NCBI GenBank assembly: GCA_015488075.1
Contig: WFOM01000051.1
Coordinates: 1 to 5,006, forward strand
Source of the DNA: Helicobacteraceae bacterium
GTDB taxonomy: Bacteria > Campylobacterota > Campylobacteria > Campylobacterales > Sulfurimonadaceae
Direction: 5' to 3'
DNA: 5,006 nucleotides
Shown here piece by piece: positions 1 through 5,006 of the stretch (positions are counted from its first letter, which is position 1; every line of letters starts with the position of its first letter). A program made the translations under genes and the position numbers. Below the pieces are notes generated by a model. That model was given only the letters and a program-made list of their open reading frames with translations, had not been told where the DNA came from and did no database searches.

Positions 1-1949
1 ATAAAGCTTTCCTTTAGGTTGTTTAGTATTTTTATAACTTTTTCTTTGTCAGATACAAACAAACTTTCTGTTATCTCGATGCATATATGACTGTTTTTTA
101 TATTTGAATCGAGTATCTTTTTAACAAGAGTCTCTTCAAAATCATCTTTTAAAAACTGTTTGGCTGATACATTTACAGAGACTCTGAAGCTTTTTTTTGT
201 TTTGTCAAATATCTCACATATATCTTTTAATGTTCGATCAACTATAAAGTCACCTATATCATATATCAAAGCAGAGTTTTCAGCTACATTTATAAACTTG
301 TCAGGAGGAACAAATCCAAGTTTTTTGTTTTCCCATCTGACAAGAGCTTCTACTCCAACAATATCTCCAAAACTGTTTACCTGAGGCTGATAAACCATAT
401 ACAGTTCATCATTTTCTATGGCTTTTTTCAACTCCTGTTCAATCTGAATGTTTTGAATATATTTTTGTTTTTGTTTAGGATTGAAAATAGTCCATGTGTT
501 TTTAAACTTTTTGGAATGATACATAGCTATATCTGCATTTATCTTAACCTCATCAAAACTGTCTCCGTCATCAGGAAACTTTGATATACCTATACTGCAT
601 GTAATCAAAAACGAGATATCGGAAATGGTGTATTGTTTTGAGAGTTGGGAGGTGATTTTTTCTGCATAGTATGCTATATCTTTGTCGTTTAGATATTCGA
701 ATATAAACAAAAACTCATCACCGCTGTATCTTATAACTTTTCTTTGCGGTTTTTCTTTTGATATATCTTGTAATCTTTTGGAAACTTCTTTTAAAAGTTT
801 ATCTCCTATGACATGTCCGAAGTTGTCGTTAATAGATTTGAAATTGTCCAAATCTATAAAAAACAAAGTATAGTCTTTATATAAAAAGTTTGAGCTGTTG
901 TTAAACATGTCTGTAAGATAGTATCGGTTGTAAAGCCCTGTAAGGTAATCATGAACAGCCTGATCTTTTAAAACTTTTTTTTGTGTTTCGTTTGATCTGT
1001 CAATAACTTTAAAAAGATAATATATAATGCCCCAGACAACTATATACAATACAATAAAAATACTGAATTTTTCGGCAAATGCTTTGTATATGACATTACA
1101 GTCCGTCTTGGCCAAAATCCAAAGGTTGTATCTTTTAAGATATGCAAAACTCACAAGTTCTCTTTTGTTGTCAAAATATTTAAAAACCAGTGTATTTGTT
1201 GTTTTGTTATCGTTTAGCTGTTTTTTGGTTATACCGCATGCAACTTTTATACTCTCTTCAAATTTTGTCATGATATCTTTTGGGATCTGCTTTTTGTATG
1301 TGTCTATGGAAAAATCTTTAAACTGTATATATCTGTCATGATCTCTTATAATGACAATTTCACTGAATCTGATTTTACTTTTAAATATGGTGCTATCGGG
1401 CTGAACCTTAAGACCTGCAGTTGTGACAAACAAAACATTGCCGTTTTGGTCTTTGAAAGCTTTTCTGATGGGTATAACGACACTGCCTACGGCTTTGACA
1501 AAATAAGTCCTGCCTATAACCATAGTGTCATTTTGCAGTGCTTTTAAAAAATCATCTTTTGTGTATTTGTTTTTTAACATATTTGGCAGTTTTTCTTTTT
1601 TGACATTTTTGCTTGCTGCCAATATGTTCCCGTTTTTGTCAAAAACACCAAAACCTGCAAGGTTTGTGTTTAAATGCAGTATGGTGTCAAAATATTTCTG
1701 AAGTTTTTTTTCGTTTTTGAGAAGATTTTTTTCATAAATGTTTTGGTTTACAATATCAAAGATACTTTCATACTGAAGCAGGATGTTGTTTATGTTTTCT
1801 GCAATCGTTTCAACCAAAACCTCCTGTTCGTTTTTAAACGAGGATTTGGTCTGACTGAAAGTAAAGAAAGCCAGATTTCCCAAAACAAGAAATGACAAAA
1901 AAAGTATGATATAAAAAAGTGTCCATATGTTTTGATTAAATTTTGCCAT
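1..1949 (-). CDS. Membrane-bound double-Cache GGDEF-EAL cyclic-di-GMP signalling protein (partial, C-terminus beyond window)
   Basis: The reverse strand reads open without a stop for 649 codons from the ATG at 1949 and leaves the window inside the EAL domain. Seen: a membrane span at about residues 9-30, a periplasmic region at about 31-294, a second span at 295-313, then GGDEF (about 325-485) and EAL (from about 500). The periplasmic part has the phrase [20 protein letters not shown], typical of double-Cache sensors. GGDEF landmarks are DYLTGLYNR at 334-342, [12 protein letters not shown] with D366, and SGDEF at 409-413. The RxxD inhibitory site expected at 400-403 is absent (KPQR). EAL landmarks are EALVRW with E534, N593 in NVSAKQF, and EITES with E625 and E628; DDFGTG and later catalytic residues lie outside. 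Known for the families: GGDEF makes and EAL degrades c-di-GMP in the cytoplasm under control of a periplasmic ligand. The ATG has a Shine-Dalgarno (GAGGA, 1957-1961) 7 bases away. Net activity (synthesis, hydrolysis or both) cannot be decided here. Confidence 0.95.
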   Translation of the reverse strand, partial: MAKFNQNIWTLFYIILFLSFLVLGNLAFFTFSQTKSSFKNEQEVLVETIAENINNILLQYESIFDIVNQNIYEKNLLKNEKKLQKYFDTILHLNTNLAGFGVFDKNGNILAASKNVKKEKLPNMLKNKYTKDDFLKALQNDTMVIGRTYFVKAVGSVVIPIRKAFKDQNGNVLFVTTAGLKVQPDSTIFKSKIRFSEIVIIRDHDRYIQFKDFSIDTYKKQIPKDIMTKFEESIKVACGITKKQLNDNKTTNTLVFKYFDNKRELVSFAYLKRYNLWILAKTDCNVIYKAFAEKFSIFIVLYIVVWGIIYYLFKVIDRSNETQKKVLKDQAVHDYLTGLYNRYYLTDMFNNSSNFLYKDYTLFFIDLDNFKSINDNFGHVIGDKLLKEVSKRLQDISKEKPQRKVIRYSGDEFLFIFEYLNDKDIAYYAEKITSQLSKQYTISDISFLITCSIGISKFPDDGDSFDEVKINADIAMYHSKKFKNTWTIFNPKQKQKYIQNIQIEQELKKAIENDELYMVYQPQVNSFGDIVGVEALVRWENKKLGFVPPDKFINVAENSALIYDIGDFIVDRTLKDICEIFDKTKKSFRVSVNVSAKQFLKDDFEETLVKKILDSNIKNSHICIEITESLFVSDKEKVIKILNNLKESF

Positions 1950-1956
1950 AATTTTT

Positions 1957-1961
1957 TCCTC
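1957..1961 (-). promoter_or_regulatory. Ribosome binding site of the GGDEF-EAL gene
   Basis: On the minus strand GAGGA lies 7 bases before the ATG at 1949. It supports that start, which also gives a normal short cytoplasmic tail before the first membrane span. Confidence 0.7.
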
Positions 1962-1967
1962 AAAGCT

Positions 1968-1973
1968 ATTATA
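1968..1973 (-). promoter_or_regulatory. Candidate extended -10 promoter of the GGDEF-EAL gene
   Basis: The minus strand reads TGTTATAAT here: a perfect TATAAT preceded by TG and one base, the extended -10 form. The upstream sequence is T-rich with no clear -35, as is usual for Campylobacterota sigma-70 promoters. Transcription would begin near 1961, giving a leader of only about 12 bases that starts at the Shine-Dalgarno. Inferred from motif only. Confidence 0.5.
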
Positions 1974-2001
1974 ACATTTATTTTTAATAAAAATGTTGTA
2001 A
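1969..2001. repeat. Imperfect inverted repeat spanning both divergent promoters
   Basis: The left arm TTATAACATTT (1969-1979) is the reverse complement of the right arm AAATGTTGTAA (1991-2001) except at one position (T1972 opposite G1998). The spacer is 11 bases and the arm centres are about 22 bases apart, two helical turns. The left arm overlaps the minus-strand -10 and the right arm the plus-strand -10. It may be a dimer-binding operator, or only two similar promoters placed head to head. Confidence 0.45.
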
Positions 2002-2004
2002 AAT
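1999..2004 (+). promoter_or_regulatory. Candidate -10 promoter of the luxS operon
   Basis: TAAAAT lies 24 bases before the luxS ATG, preceded by TGTTG and an A/T-rich tract with no clear -35. Transcription would begin near 2011 and leave a leader of about 17 bases holding the AAGGA ribosome binding site (2017-2021). It is the only candidate of this quality in the intergenic region on this strand. Motif-based inference. Confidence 0.45.
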
Positions 2005-2027
2005 ACAAAAAAACAAAAGGACAAGTT

Positions 2028-2537
2028 ATGCCTCTTTTAGACAGTTTTATGGTTGATCATACAAGGATGGAAGCACCGGCAGTAAGAGTTGCAAAAAAGA
2101 TGAAAACAAAATCTGGCGATAAGATAACCGTTTTTGATCTTAGGTTTTACAAGCCAAATAAAGGCAAAATGAGTGTAAAAGGAACACATACACTTGAGCA
2201 TCTTTTTGCCGGATTTATAAGAGATCATCTAAACTCAAAAGATGTAGAGATAATAGATGTCTCACCTATGGGTTGCAGAACCGGGTTTTATATGTCGGTT
2301 CTTGGAACTCCAAGTGAGAAAAAAGTGGCAAAAGCCTGGAAAAAAGCGATGAAAGATGTGCTGAATGTAAAAAGCAAAAAAGATATACCGGAACTCAACA
2401 TATATCAATGCGGAACATACAAAATGCACTCACTAAAAAAAGCTAAAAAGATAGCAAAACATGTTCTAAAAAACGGTATAGGTGTGATGGACAACAAAAA
2501 ACTCAAACTTGATCCATCCAAAATAAAATGTGCATAA
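2028..2537 (+). CDS. luxS: S-ribosylhomocysteine lyase (autoinducer-2 synthase)
   Basis: LuxS cleaves S-ribosylhomocysteine to homocysteine and 4,5-dihydroxy-2,3-pentanedione, the precursor of autoinducer-2. It is a cytoplasmic metal-dependent homodimer of the activated methyl cycle. The 169-residue product matches the family's usual length of about 160-170. Seen: the N-terminal SFxVDHTRM signature (6-14), the HxxEH metal motif HTLEH with H54, E57 and H58, the catalytic cysteine C83 in [10 protein letters not shown] (79-88), and the third metal ligand C128 in QCGTY. All known active-site residues are present. The frame is open from an ATG at 1932, but the ATG at 2028 is chosen because AAGGA lies 6 bases before it, the product then begins MPLLDSF as usual, and the extra 32 residues are translated promoter sequence. 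It is the first gene of the rightward cluster. No MTA/SAH nucleosidase gene, which makes its substrate, is in the window. Confidence 0.97.
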   Translation: MPLLDSFMVDHTRMEAPAVRVAKKMKTKSGDKITVFDLRFYKPNKGKMSVKGTHTLEHLFAGFIRDHLNSKDVEIIDVSPMGCRTGFYMSVLGTPSEKKVAKAWKKAMKDVLNVKSKKDIPELNIYQCGTYKMHSLKKAKKIAKHVLKNGIGVMDNKKLKLDPSKIKCA

Positions 2538-2549
2538 AAGGTATGCCAA

Positions 2550-2852
2550 ATGTATATAGTTTTACCGCTTGACAGCGACGATACACAAGAAGCAAAACTT
2601 ACAAAGATAGAAGATGCAAAAATATGGGGACAGATACTTATAGAAGAAGGTGAAGTTGTTGAGATAAACTTCGCAAACAGCTGGGACGGATTTGAAAATA
2701 TGTCTCAGGCAGCGGTTGTATGTGATGACGGTGAATATGTATGGCCTTTTATAGAGATGAATATGATGGTGCTTGTTGCCCACACACAAAGATATATAGA
2801 TGATATAGTTGAAGCATATCTTTTTAAAGAGTTACATGAGTTGGCTTACTGA
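2550..2852 (+). CDS. Conserved-looking 100-residue protein, possible NifX/NifB-like fold
   Basis: I do not recognise this gene with certainty. It starts 12 bases after luxS; its ribosome binding site AAAAGG (2536-2541) overlaps the luxS stop codon, so the two are almost surely co-transcribed. The product is acidic, has no signal peptide or membrane span, and should be cytoplasmic. The opening MYIVLPLDSDD, the following strand with a turn (ILIEEGEVVEI, about 29-39), and a C-terminal strand plus helix (MVLVA then an acidic helix ending KELHELAY) recall the dinitrogenase iron-molybdenum cofactor family (NifX and the NifB C-terminus). This is a shape resemblance only. The sequence is short, has a single cysteine (in VVCDDGEYVW, about 56-65) and lacks an obvious metal-binding motif. 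It could equally be a lineage-specific protein of unknown role. Confidence 0.8.
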   Translation: MYIVLPLDSDDTQEAKLTKIEDAKIWGQILIEEGEVVEINFANSWDGFENMSQAAVVCDDGEYVWPFIEMNMMVLVAHTQRYIDDIVEAYLFKELHELAY

Positions 2853-2855
2853 ATT

Positions 2856-3326
2856 ATGAAGCTTTTTTTTGAACTTTTCAAACCCGTTATGGGTAACCGC
2901 TACCTTTTAGTTACTACAACTGTAGATGATATAGCAAACGGTTTGTATGAAAAGATAAAAGAAGTTGATGGAAAATTTTTTATATCTATATACGGTGAGG
3001 GTGAGTTTAACGGGGCAAAAGTTGAGCTAATAGACTCTTTTTCAAAACCGTTTAAATCACCTCCAAGAGATAAAGACAGTATAGTTTTATATGATGTTGT
3101 GTCAAAACACAAAATCCCAAAGATGCTGTTAAAATACTCTTATACCGCTTTGGCAAATGCCGCAGAGATAGTTATAGTGGAGAAAAAAAACTCTTTGGAT
3201 ATAGAAAAAATTAAAAAACTGCTTGATGAGTGTGAGTTTAGAGCCGTAAATCATATAAAAGATTTACTAGATGGCTATGATGTTATAACTGCAAAAAAGA
3301 TGCATATGTGGGGGAACGGTCTTTGA
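2856..3326 (+). CDS. Conserved-looking 156-residue protein resembling a methyltransferase C-terminal half
   Basis: Function unknown. The ATG follows the previous stop by 3 bases and has no good Shine-Dalgarno, so translation probably depends on ribosomes ending the upstream gene. The second half (about residues 75-150) follows the late strands of class I SAM-dependent methyltransferases: a strand with acidic end (SIVLYDVV), a helix, then AAEIVIVEKK, an acidic helix ending in a CEFRAVN turn where these enzymes usually have GF, and a final YDVITAKKMHMW strand. The glycine-rich SAM motif I is missing; GEGEF near 47-51 is not in the right setting. The first half (DDIANGLYEKI, FFISIYGEGEFNGAKVELID) is unlike that family. 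A non-catalytic descendant, or an unrelated alpha/beta protein, are both possible. No membrane span or signal peptide is seen. Its end overlaps the phosphatase gene. Confidence 0.8.
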   Translation: MKLFFELFKPVMGNRYLLVTTTVDDIANGLYEKIKEVDGKFFISIYGEGEFNGAKVELIDSFSKPFKSPPRDKDSIVLYDVVSKHKIPKMLLKYSYTALANAAEIVIVEKKNSLDIEKIKKLLDECEFRAVNHIKDLLDGYDVITAKKMHMWGNGL

Positions 3327-3772
3327 GAAGTGTTATATTTGTATGTCTTGGAAATATATGCAGAAGCCCACTGGCAGAAGCTATAGCAAAAAATGAAGCA
3401 AATAAACTTGGACTTGATATAGAGATAAAAAGTGCGGGGACAGGTTCGTGGCATATAGGTGAGAGTCCTTGTGAAGGAAGTCAGAAGATAGCCAAAATTA
3501 AAGGTCTTGATATATCTTCATACAGAGCAAAACAGATAACAAAAAAAGATTTGCAAGATTTTGACTTAATCGTAGCACTAGACAGTTCAAACTACAGCGA
3601 CCTTTTAAAACTGGGTGCAAAAAAAGAGAAACTAAAAAAACTCGGATGTTTCGGATATGAGTGTGAGGATGTTCCAGACCCTTACTTTTTTGACGGGTTT
3701 GAAGGATTTTACAAAGTTTATGAGATGATAGAGGTTTGTATAAAAAATCTTTTTAAAGAGATTTTTTCATAA
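3323..3772 (+). CDS. Low-molecular-weight protein tyrosine phosphatase
   Basis: Cytoplasmic phosphatase that removes phosphate from tyrosine residues through a cysteinyl-phosphate intermediate; in bacteria the partner is often a tyrosine kinase or surface polysaccharide system, not visible here. Seen, numbered from the TTG start: the P-loop C8-LGNIC-R14-SP at the very N-terminus, SAGTGSWHIGESP (about 37-49), the conserved stretch ISSYRAKQIT (about 64-73), and the general-acid loop D119-P-Y121. Length 149 is usual. The CLGNICRSP form separates it from thioredoxin-coupled arsenate reductases. I chose TTG at 3323 over GTG at 3308, which adds five residues: TTG gives the family's typical MRSVIFVCLGN start, overlaps the upstream TGA by 4 bases, and has the purine-rich GGGGGAA (3310-3316) 6 bases before it. 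The GTG has only a weak AAGA upstream. Substrate and pathway cannot be told from the window. Confidence 0.93.
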   Translation: MRSVIFVCLGNICRSPLAEAIAKNEANKLGLDIEIKSAGTGSWHIGESPCEGSQKIAKIKGLDISSYRAKQITKKDLQDFDLIVALDSSNYSDLLKLGAKKEKLKKLGCFGYECEDVPDPYFFDGFEGFYKVYEMIEVCIKNLFKEIFS

Positions 3773-3786
3773 TTTTTAGATAAAAT
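3750..3786 (+). promoter_or_regulatory. Candidate promoter for cysK with phased T-tracts
   Basis: TAAAAT at 3781-3786 is preceded by T-runs at 3750-3754, 3762-3767 and 3773-3777, spaced 11-12 bases apart. Periodic T-rich signals without a -35 box are known for sigma-70 promoters of Campylobacter. Part lies in the end of the phosphatase gene. The implied start near 3793 leaves a leader of only about 15 bases, so this may be chance in an AT-rich gap, with cysK simply read through from luxS. Confidence 0.3.
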
Positions 3787-3807
3787 TTTTACAAAAAAAG
3801 GTTTTTC

Positions 3808-4731
3808 ATGAATATCGCAAAAAATGTAACGGAACTTATAGGAAACACACCGCTTGTAAAACTAAACCATCCATCTGAGATAACCGGTGCCAACATCATA
3901 GGAAAATGTGAGTTTTTAAACCCTACTTCATCGGTTAAAGACAGAATAGGGTTTAATATGATAAGAAGGGCTTTGGAGAGAGGTGAAGTAGATAAAGACA
4001 CAACCATCATAGAACCTACAAGCGGAAATACAGGCATAGCACTGGCTGCAAACTGTGCGGCACTCGGACTGAATCTAATCCTTACCATGCCGGATTCGAT
4101 GTCTGTTGAGAGAAGAAAGATACTAAAAGCTTTGGGTGCTAAACTAGTTCTAACCCCTGCAAAAGAGGGGATGAAAGGCTCTATAAAAAAAGCAGAGGAG
4201 TTAAAAGATGAACTAGGAGATGCTATAATACTCCAACAGTTTCAAAATCCAAACAACCCTGAGATACACGAACTCACAACCGCTAAAGAGATACTAAGAG
4301 ATACAGATAAAAATATAGATGTTTTTGTAGCGGCAGTTGGAACGGGTGGGACGATAACCGGAACTAGTAAAGTATTAAAAAAAGAGTTGCCAAATATAAA
4401 AATATTTGCCGTTGAACCGGAAGCTTCACCGGTTCTTAGTGGAGGAAGCCCATCCCCCCACAAAATTCAAGGTATAGGAGCAGGTTTTGTGCCTGACATA
4501 CTTGATACTTCTGCATACAGCGAAGTTATAAAAGTAAGCAACGAAGATGCATTTGAGACTGCAAGAATGCTTGCTAAAAAAGAGGGGCTTTTAGTAGGGA
4601 TAAGCTCCGGGGCCAATGTGTATGCGGCTATGCATGTGGCAAAAAGGGATGAGTTTAAAGGAAAAAATATAGTTACAATACTTTGTGATACAGGTGAGAG
4701 ATACCTAAGCACAGAACTTTTTAATGATTAG
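3808..4731 (+). CDS. cysK: Cysteine synthase (O-acetylserine sulfhydrylase) or cystathionine beta-synthase
   Basis: PLP-dependent fold-type II enzyme, cytoplasmic, that normally makes cysteine from O-acetylserine and sulfide. The 307-residue product is full length for the family. Seen: the start signature ELIGNTPLVKL (9-19), the PLP lysine K44 in PTSSVKDR, the substrate loop TSGNTG (71-76), the PLP phosphate-binding loop GTGGTITG (178-185), SGGSPSPHKIQGIGAGFVP (211-229), GISSGAN (264-270) with the serine near the pyridine nitrogen, and the end CDTGERYLST. The ATG has AAGG 6 bases before it. Known: the close Helicobacter pylori homologue, encoded next to metB and luxS, acts as an O-acetylserine-dependent cystathionine beta-synthase in reverse transsulfuration. 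Sequence alone does not separate these roles, and no cystathionine lyase gene is in view. It lies 35 bases after the phosphatase gene and overlaps the next gene by 8. Confidence 0.95.
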   Translation: MNIAKNVTELIGNTPLVKLNHPSEITGANIIGKCEFLNPTSSVKDRIGFNMIRRALERGEVDKDTTIIEPTSGNTGIALAANCAALGLNLILTMPDSMSVERRKILKALGAKLVLTPAKEGMKGSIKKAEELKDELGDAIILQQFQNPNNPEIHELTTAKEILRDTDKNIDVFVAAVGTGGTITGTSKVLKKELPNIKIFAVEPEASPVLSGGSPSPHKIQGIGAGFVPDILDTSAYSEVIKVSNEDAFETARMLAKKEGLLVGISSGANVYAAMHVAKRDEFKGKNIVTILCDTGERYLSTELFND

Positions 4732-5006
4732 ATATTTTGAAACCATAAAGGTTAAAGATGGTAAGATTTATAACCTCTCTTACCATCAAGAAAGATTTTT
4801 TAAAACTTCAAATCTTAACATCAACCTAAAAGAGTATATCATACCTCCAACAGATGATAAACTATATAGATGTAAACTAATTTACGATAAAAACGGCATA
4901 CTTGATGTAGAATTTTTTGAGTATAAAAAAAGAGCACTAAAAAGTTTTAAAATTGTAAATAGCGATATAGTTTATGAAAAAAAATATCTTGACAGAAGTA
5001 AAATAG
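4724..5006 (+). CDS. Class IV aminotransferase / aminodeoxychorismate lyase-like protein (partial, C-terminus beyond window)
   Basis: The frame is open from the ATG at 4724, which overlaps the cysK stop by 8 bases (ATGATTAG), through the window end: 94 residues. No clear Shine-Dalgarno is seen, so translational coupling to cysK is likely. The start MIRYFETIKVKDGKIYNLSYHQERF matches the opening of class IV PLP aminotransferases and PabC, where xExI is followed by G and then H-x-x-RF. YRCKLIYD (48-55) carries R49, matching the conserved arginine strand of that fold. KYLDR (87-91) corresponds to KHLNR of E. coli PabC, whose lysine binds PLP, so K87 is the likely PLP lysine. PabC releases pyruvate from aminodeoxychorismate to give p-aminobenzoate for folate. 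The N-terminal domain is about 50 residues shorter than in PabC, so the true substrate is open. The second half of the active site is outside the window. Confidence 0.85.
   Translation, partial: MIRYFETIKVKDGKIYNLSYHQERFFKTSNLNINLKEYIIPPTDDKLYRCKLIYDKNGILDVEFFEYKKRALKSFKIVNSDIVYEKKYLDRSKI
4757..4787 (+). repeat. Perfect 10-bp inverted repeat inside the aminotransferase-like gene
   Basis: GATGGTAAGA (4757-4766) and TCTTACCATC (4778-4787) are exact reverse complements around an 11-base loop. A run of six T (4796-4801) follows after 8 bases. In mRNA this could form a hairpin about 30 bases into the gene. The arms encode DGK and SYH, conserved-looking parts of the protein, so the symmetry may be accidental. 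The gap before the T-run makes a standard terminator unlikely. Confidence 0.4.

Noticed and set aside
1027..1547. Open frames on the plus strand opposite the sensor domain, one of them hydrophobic
   Set aside because: They lie antisense to a well-supported coding frame, lack ribosome binding sites and show no family motif; the hydrophobic look comes from T-rich complement of lysine and phenylalanine codons.
1932..2027. In-frame N-terminal extension of LuxS from an ATG at 1932
   Set aside because: It lacks a ribosome binding site, would cover the divergent promoters and the start of the opposite gene, and adds 32 residues not found in the LuxS family.
2863..2870. Run of eight T near the start of the 156-residue gene (and a similar run at 191-198), as possible phase-variable tracts
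   Set aside because: Runs of this length are expected in AT-rich DNA and encode ordinary KLFFE or KK stretches; phase variation in this group usually uses longer G or C tracts.
3789..4712. Open frames on the minus strand opposite cysK
   Set aside because: cysK is fully supported by motifs over its whole length, and the antisense frames match nothing recognisable and have no start signals.
1..5006. CRISPR arrays, tRNA or rRNA genes, insertion sequence ends, riboswitches
   Set aside because: No spaced direct repeats, cloverleaf sequences, transposase motifs or long structured leaders were seen; intergenic spaces are too short for most of these.

Overview
The window reads as an AT-rich bacterial chromosome segment, most likely from the Campylobacterota (the Sulfurimonas, Sulfurovum, Arcobacter or Helicobacter side of the tree). 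The reasons are the very A/T-biased codon use (many ATA, AAA, TTT and TTA codons), T-rich tracts in place of a clear -35 box ahead of TAAAAT/TATAAT -10 boxes, short leaders, tight packing, and the gene set itself: a double-Cache GGDEF-EAL protein, LuxS, and CysK followed by a short class IV aminotransferase-like protein. I cannot fix the genus from sequence alone.

Left part (1-1949, minus strand): one long gene that runs off the left edge. It encodes an inner-membrane cyclic-di-GMP enzyme with two membrane spans flanking a periplasmic sensor domain, then a GGDEF domain (SGDEF variant, no I-site) and an EAL domain that is cut by the window edge.

Middle (1950-2027): a 78-base divergent intergenic region. 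It holds two back-to-back promoter candidates whose -10 boxes sit in the two arms of one imperfect inverted repeat. There is no gene-free stretch longer than 300 bases in the window.

Right part (2028-5006, plus strand): six closely packed genes. They are luxS, a 100-residue protein of uncertain family (perhaps NifX/NifB-like), a 156-residue protein resembling the C-terminal half of a methyltransferase, a low-molecular-weight protein tyrosine phosphatase, cysK, and the start of a class IV aminotransferase-like gene that runs off the right edge. Gaps are 12 and 3 bases, then a 4-base overlap if the phosphatase starts at its TTG codon, then 35 bases before cysK, then an 8-base overlap. This fits one transcription unit, possibly with an internal promoter ahead of cysK.

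How the genes fit together: LuxS recycles S-ribosylhomocysteine to homocysteine and releases the AI-2 precursor. CysK makes cysteine from O-acetylserine and sulfide, or acts as a cystathionine beta-synthase, as the Helicobacter pylori homologue near luxS does. The cluster therefore leans towards sulfur amino acid metabolism, facing a c-di-GMP signalling gene across a shared promoter region. I see no mobile element, CRISPR array, tRNA or rRNA. The genes with known families look ordinary. The least explained items are the two small proteins after luxS and the symmetric divergent promoter.
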